Positions 38,401 through 41,780 of a DNA stretch of 41,780 nucleotides are shown one piece after another. Position 1 is the stretch's first letter. Each line of letters begins with the position of its first letter. This DNA comes from Candidatus Parabeggiatoa sp. HSG14 (lineage in GTDB: Bacteria > Pseudomonadota > Gammaproteobacteria > Beggiatoales > Beggiatoaceae). The translations under genes were made by a program, and so were the position numbers. Below the pieces are notes generated by a model, which searched no databases, had not been told where the DNA came from, and saw only the letters and a program-made list of their open reading frames with translations. The DNA lies in assembly GCA_030378085.1 (NCBI GenBank), contig JAUCGK010000006.1:1-41780 (forward strand). Direction: 5' to 3'.

Positions 38401-40956
38401 ACGATATAACCAACCTGTGGAATCTGTTACACCATGATAATACAAGGTTAACTCGGTATCAGCACAAGATAATTCAAAACTGATTAATCCATGCGGAAAA
38501 TCATGTTTATCATCTAATACTGGTTGTTCGTCTTCAGTGGTGGCTTTAGCATTGTCAAAATGACAATCCGTATCTTGAGCAATTAAACTGACATTGTTTT
38601 GAGCATTACCCAAAATTAAAGAAGCGACATTGGCTTGTTCATTATTAGGTGGTTTATCATCAGGAGTATCTTTCCCATCATCAGAGGTATCTTCTTCTGG
38701 TGGATTTTTTATATCCGTTGGCGGAATATCAACAATTGGTTCTTCGGTTTCGACAACCTTGACAGTAAAATCCTTTTCAAAAGACAACTTTTTATTATCT
38801 GTTTCCGTAGAACGTACCGTAATTTCATAGTCACCTTTTGTTAACAATTCTTGATTTGCCACCAATAAACGAGTACCGGCAATTTTAAATAATCCGCCTT
38901 TGTCATCTTTTAAAGCGTAACTATGCTGTTTACTACTGAAAGGGATTGTCGTTATCAATTGTCCGATTTCCGTTTCTACCTCACTATTAATAAGCACCGT
39001 GTTTTTGGACAGACTGAGATTTTTGACGGTGATAGTAAAGTTTTCATCATAAGGCAAACCAGTGCTGTCAGTGGTGCGTATGGTGATCTCGTGCTGAGCC
39101 AACTCAGAAAATTTTTGACTTGATTTCAGTTTGTCACCTTCAATACTAAAAATATCCTTGCCATCTTCTGTCTGGACATTTTTTTCTAAGGTATAAGTAT
39201 GCGTGTCATTGGGTGTCTGATCTATAGTAGATAACTCGCCAATTGTGCCAGGCAAAGTATCTAATAGGACAATTGTATTAGAAAGAGCAATATCGATATC
39301 CGTCACATTGATGGTAAAGGATTTATCAAAATACAACCCTGTGTTGTCAGTAGTACGAATTTTAATTTCATAATCGCCATTTTCCAAAAGACTGCTATTA
39401 GCAACCACTAAATTATTTTCTACTAAATCAAAGCGTCCTTCAGCATTTTCTATTACACTATAAGAGTGAGTATCATTAAAGTTAGGATCAGTGGTGGACA
39501 ATGCACCAATTTCTGACCCTATACCACTGCCTATAATGACAATGTTCTGGGAAAGTTCGATATCTATAGGGGTATAGTTTATGTTTATATCAATTGCTTG
39601 AGTTTTAGACTTACCTCCGATATCAGTGGACTTAACTTTAATCTGAGACTTTTGGTAATTAGTGCGTAATGACGCACTATTTGCCACTAACAATTGATCA
39701 TTATCAATTTTAAAGCGTCCCTCGGCATCGCTTTCCAGCGTATAGGTATGCGCTGTATCATCGCTATCTTCAGTTGAAAAAGTACCCACAACAGTATCGT
39801 TATCACTATCATCATTAATTGTTGTATTAGATAAACTAATTTCGGTGGGCGCACTATTTAACCGAATTTCAAAACCTTTTAATAACGTTGCCGTCTCATC
39901 ACCAGTAGCAACAAATACATCCTGTGATCCGAAAGGAGCATCTATTGCAATTTCAACTGTAGCAATTATCTGAGTCGCGTTTTTGACATTTATTGAACTT
40001 GCTGTCACGCCTGCCCCAGAAAAACTCACTGTGCTACTTGACGTGAAATGCGTATTAGCCCCTTGTATATTAACATCCTCGATGGTTTTGCCTTGTTGCC
40101 CTTGATTGGGCGTAATACTTGTCAAAAGGGGAATAGTAGGTATTGAAGTAACTAATAATGCCCCGCTTGGCTGAACATCTCTCGCATCAATCCCACTAGT
40201 CGTTACAATGACTTTGCGAAAACCAGAATCAGCGGTTTGTGCAACATCAACGGTTGCAATAAGGTGTGTGGGATTAAGGACTTCTTTAACATTCGCAGTC
40301 ACACCAGTCCCCATATCCAACGAGGGAGGTGCAACACTAAAATCCGTATTATTGCCATAAATGTCCATATCAACAGTAGAACCCTGCGATATTTTGTTGG
40401 GACTGATGCTCAAAATTTGAGTACTACTTGTTTTTTCAACAACTTCCAACGCACATCTGCCCTCAGCACTTTCAACCTTATCCCCCAAAGTCGTCTCAGC
40501 TAAGACATCATAAAACTTGAGTGCCGCAGAATCGGGTACTGTCACATTGATTTGTATTTTAGTGGGAGACAAAACCACCAGCGAGTCATCATTAATCGTT
40601 ATGTTGCTCTCTTTAATTTGCACTGTGCTTGAAGAATTGAAATTAGCATTGGGTGCAGTGATTAACAAATTAGTCGTACTCCCCAAAGGGAGTTTCATCG
40701 GCGTGATTGCTGTGATGGTGGGGCGCAGTGTTCCCATAATAATATTGAAAGCGGTACACTGAATCGTGAGATCATCCTCCCCCTCTTTGGGTTTCGGGAG
40801 CGTCACAACACTTCCCCCAGTCATTTCAGCCATCTCAGCAAAAACACTTGACGACAGTGCTTTGGCTCCAAGTGGTATTGCGCCTATTAAGACACTAAAT
40901 ATCAGAGACACCAACTGCCGCCATTTATTAGCTGATGTCAGTATTTTAGGTTTCAT
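35449..40956 (-). CDS. giant secreted multidomain adhesin-like protein
   Basis: The protein is 1835 aa, with an AAGGTG site 8 bases before the ATG. The signal peptide is residues 1-33 (cleavage after GAKA). Domains in order: three IPT/TIG-like units (about 74-363, pattern ITPNQGQQGKTIEDVNIQGAN); cadherin-like repeats (about 364-735, LSTTDPNFNDTHSYSV, DYEIKIRTTDNTG); a choice-of-anchor U-like domain (about 774-900, FPHGLISFELSC); a Calx-beta domain (about 914-1037, GTLTWGAGDQTTKHIQLFVV); a Pro/Lys/Glu linker; three Cys-containing Ig-like units (about 1074-1354); and three tandem copies of a module (about 1360-1825) ending GYRLGDGTIIFNG in its best-kept form. No LPxTG, PEP-CTERM or autotransporter tail is seen; it ends KKPCLFCD. 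It is likely a cell-surface or sheath protein. The C-terminal module is shared with the gene at 23792. Confidence 0.85.
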   Translation of the reverse strand: MKPKILTSANKWRQLVSLIFSVLIGAIPLGAKALSSSVFAEMAEMTGGSVVTLPKPKEGEDDLTIQCTAFNIIMGTLRPTITAITPMKLPLGSTTNLLITAPNANFNSSSTVQIKESNITINDDSLVVLSPTKIQINVTVPDSAALKFYDVLAETTLGDKVESAEGRCALEVVEKTSSTQILSISPNKISQGSTVDMDIYGNNTDFSVAPPSLDMGTGVTANVKEVLNPTHLIATVDVAQTADSGFRKVIVTTSGIDARDVQPSGALLVTSIPTIPLLTSITPNQGQQGKTIEDVNIQGANTHFTSSSTVSFSGAGVTASSINVKNATQIIATVEIAIDAPFGSQDVFVATGDETATLLKGFEIRLNSAPTEISLSNTTINDDSDNDTVVGTFSTEDSDDTAHTYTLESDAEGRFKIDNDQLLVANSASLRTNYQKSQIKVKSTDIGGKSKTQAIDININYTPIDIELSQNIVIIGSGIGSEIGALSTTDPNFNDTHSYSVIENAEGRFDLVENNLVVANSSLLENGDYEIKIRTTDNTGLYFDKSFTINVTDIDIALSNTIVLLDTLPGTIGELSTIDQTPNDTHTYTLEKNVQTEDGKDIFSIEGDKLKSSQKFSELAQHEITIRTTDSTGLPYDENFTITVKNLSLSKNTVLINSEVETEIGQLITTIPFSSKQHSYALKDDKGGLFKIAGTRLLVANQELLTKGDYEITVRSTETDNKKLSFEKDFTVKVVETEEPIVDIPPTDIKNPPEEDTSDDGKDTPDDKPPNNEQANVASLILGNAQNNVSLIAQDTDCHFDNAKATTEDEQPVLDDKHDFPHGLISFELSCADTELTLYYHGVTDSTGWLYRQYDGISQKWQDLPEAIFEQTEIDGKIATLVTLPLNNNGSDENDKLIHLGGVATQSTVTTTPLSTVKIDSKIPLMVNEYGNTTTTLSSLGEVSGQKVSIIVTRGASTEGTITVDYELTTHNATPGTDYVHISPQQGTLTWGAGDQTTKHIQLFVVDDDYKEEDETLVFKLFNPVGAEIAMPSEAQIVIKDEESNPPKDKPNQPEDEESNPPKEESEIVIEDKICNAERALQSSETEIFLRLDDDEPYTLTFSGGQDINAEDQRQLIKAPDTEIVSMESLIFPREEGAILTLVPVAEGETHLIIGDCAGEKRVNIIVEKGCDHNPDLALQAEQQEITFVIGDEPFMLPFTGGQETIELISPQDNEVAKGTLFFTEDSEKFLQLTPQQVGETTFSVKDCASETQVNVVVVPSQCDIITPNVDLALNAEEEEILLVAGDKPTLVKITGGQGELELTKSRNQEAVAGSLLSSDAGDTLLMLTPDEKGQTTFIINDCVSQATVNITVLPEPPNTLGVNTKGEFVETTAYFEIKLSTVSGKSGDDFWVGPIDSITMGLNLIIDKAHVGQAASLILLLEHQLNGQQFMRDESDWHTWDGQLSKLVAAKTYSRLPNTIKATQLLGTLNELSLESFEGEMTVNVGYRLGDGTIIFNGENPPSFKIANGIGLDAVEKEVKTSAHFEGVLNTESGQTGNHLIIGRTDALTAHFTIQVDEKHVGESASLAIAAIHQVSGQFFMHDGNAWQPWYGDFGGLVMAESYDTLPQQIENEPLILNTLPLDTLAGEWALYIGYRLEEAADLENERAVIFNGLSPLRFWIANGVGLSLQTYEEVKTATHIQTQLNTESGLQGNGLEISQTDEVAIEFHLNIDPADVGQAARLILIARQIDADGEEKALFIYNGITWQTWDDDLTRLKSAAIYDELPAVLTETKPLALETLPLDTLPAELLVYLGYHLGNEEFIYNSNNPLHFRLIEGQQPTKPEDKKPCLFCD

Positions 40957-40976
40957 AGTGTTTTCACCTTTTTAAC

Positions 40977-41518
40977 AGAAATTGATAATTGGTAATAGAC
41001 AATTACTATTTTTCATTTACCATACGAGAAGTCTAAACTTTAGTTTGGCAAACCGAATTTGGACTCCCAAATAAATATAGTGAGAGCGTTCTTAATTTAA
41101 TCCAAGTCGATGTAACATTACGAGTACTAATTTGTTACATTTCAAAATTATTAATGTGACATCTCATGTACTTGAGATATTAAGAATACCCAAAACTAAA
41201 CCTGATGGGTTTGGCTTAGGAATATGCATGAAATAAAATCGACAACTAAACCTGACAGGTTTTTGAAACCTGTCAGGTTTGACTCAACCAATAATTGATG
41301 GTTGTTTTGTTCATTGTGCTACAGATTTACCGAAACCTAAATAAAAATTCAATAAAAGCGTATATAAAAATTAAATGCTCTCATAGAAAAATTTAATCGT
41401 TTTTGATTTAATCATTACAAGAACTACAAGGATTACATTTTATAAAGGATTATAATGTCGGGTTAATTGAAATATAACACTTTAAGTTTTAGGTGATAGG
41501 AAATATGATGAAATAACC
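40977..41518. other. intergenic stretch upstream of the giant gene
   Basis: No gene is supported. It must contain the promoter of the minus-strand giant gene near 40980-41040. It also holds an AACCTGACAGGTTTTTGAAA palindrome (41248-41280) and a partial GAACTACAAGGATTACATTT repeat end (about 41420). Confidence 0.5.
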
Positions 41519-41768
41519 TAGGACTTACGCATTGACAAACTAAAAATATTATGTTCTGTATAAAAATCATAGACTTAATAAGAATTTATGACTTAATAAA
41601 ATTGATGAAAAATATCAAAAATGAGTCGGTATAAGTTTTGTCATCTCTTGTGTTTAAACAGATTCGTTTTATTTTGTGCTTGATTAATGTGTTCAGCTAA
41701 AAATAGGTATAACCTATTGATATTTAAAACAAAAACAAAAAATTAAATTTGTCAATGCGTAAGTCCTG
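41519..41768. mobile_element. 250-bp MITE, AGGACTTACGCATTGACAAA ends
   Basis: The terminal repeats are perfect over 20 bases: AGGACTTACGCATTGACAAA and TTTGTCAATGCGTAAGTCCT. A TAACC target duplication flanks the element (41514-41518 and 41769-41773). The same right end follows the dead transposase at 3983-4002, so this looks like a deletion derivative mobilised by that IS. No coding capacity is visible. Confidence 0.75.
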
Positions 41769-41780
41769 TAACCAATGAAA

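Noticed and set aside
35449-40956. Giant minus-strand protein as an autotransporter or type I secreted RTX adhesin
   Set aside because: No beta-barrel domain, no GGxGxDxxx nonapeptide repeats and no RTX secretion tail were seen. The secretion route beyond the signal peptide is unknown.

Overview
The window looks like a chromosomal segment of a low-GC gammaproteobacterium, most likely a large sulfur bacterium of the Beggiatoa / Thiomargarita / Thioploca type (order Thiotrichales). This is an inference from the AT-rich sequence, the character of the housekeeping proteins, the very high load of small inverted-repeat elements, and the giant repeat-rich secreted proteins. No rRNA or tRNA gene was seen to confirm it. 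No CRISPR array was found.

Layout. 1-4700 is an accessory or decaying region. It holds a small unknown gene, a decayed VapBC-type toxin-antitoxin pair, a SLOG/YpsA-like nucleotide-binding protein, and an IS transposase broken by frameshifts, stops and MITE insertions. 4.7-8.5 kb carries an Hpt-REC-REC-GGDEF diguanylate cyclase and a membrane-anchored TAXI-type solute-binding protein. 8.6-17.9 kb is a mostly minus-strand housekeeping block: DUF368 polyprenyl-phosphate transporter, hemE, a rhodanese, an nfeD plus stomatin/SPFH pair, folB-folK and pyrC-rnt. 18.1-25.9 kb carries two large secreted proteins on the plus strand: a protein of about 1825 aa with Asp-Thr-Gly repeats and an XDD3-like domain, and a three-PPC-domain protein. 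26.6-32.2 kb is a likely biological-conflict locus: a SpoIIE-phosphatase remnant, a small EACC1-like protein, a HEPN protein with an 85-aa partner on the opposite strand, and a CHAT protease - STAND NTPase - TPR protein. 32.9-41 kb carries a methyltransferase with a regulatory domain, a protein with Gly-Ile-Glu-Gln/Lys repeats, and a second giant secreted protein (1835 aa) on the minus strand. Its three C-terminal modules match the single C-terminal module of the PPC protein.

About 15 families of short inverted-repeat elements fill the gaps. They nest inside each other: an inner element sits in an outer one with a 9-10 bp target duplication, and the outer one sits in a third. They abut the start codons of pyrC and the CHAT gene. 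One element-like sequence lies in frame inside the CHAT protease domain, ten residues after the probable catalytic cysteine.

The best candidate for an undescribed system is the 26.6-32.2 kb locus. The recurrent C-terminal module of the secreted proteins is second. All family assignments come from reading motifs and from memory; no database search was possible.
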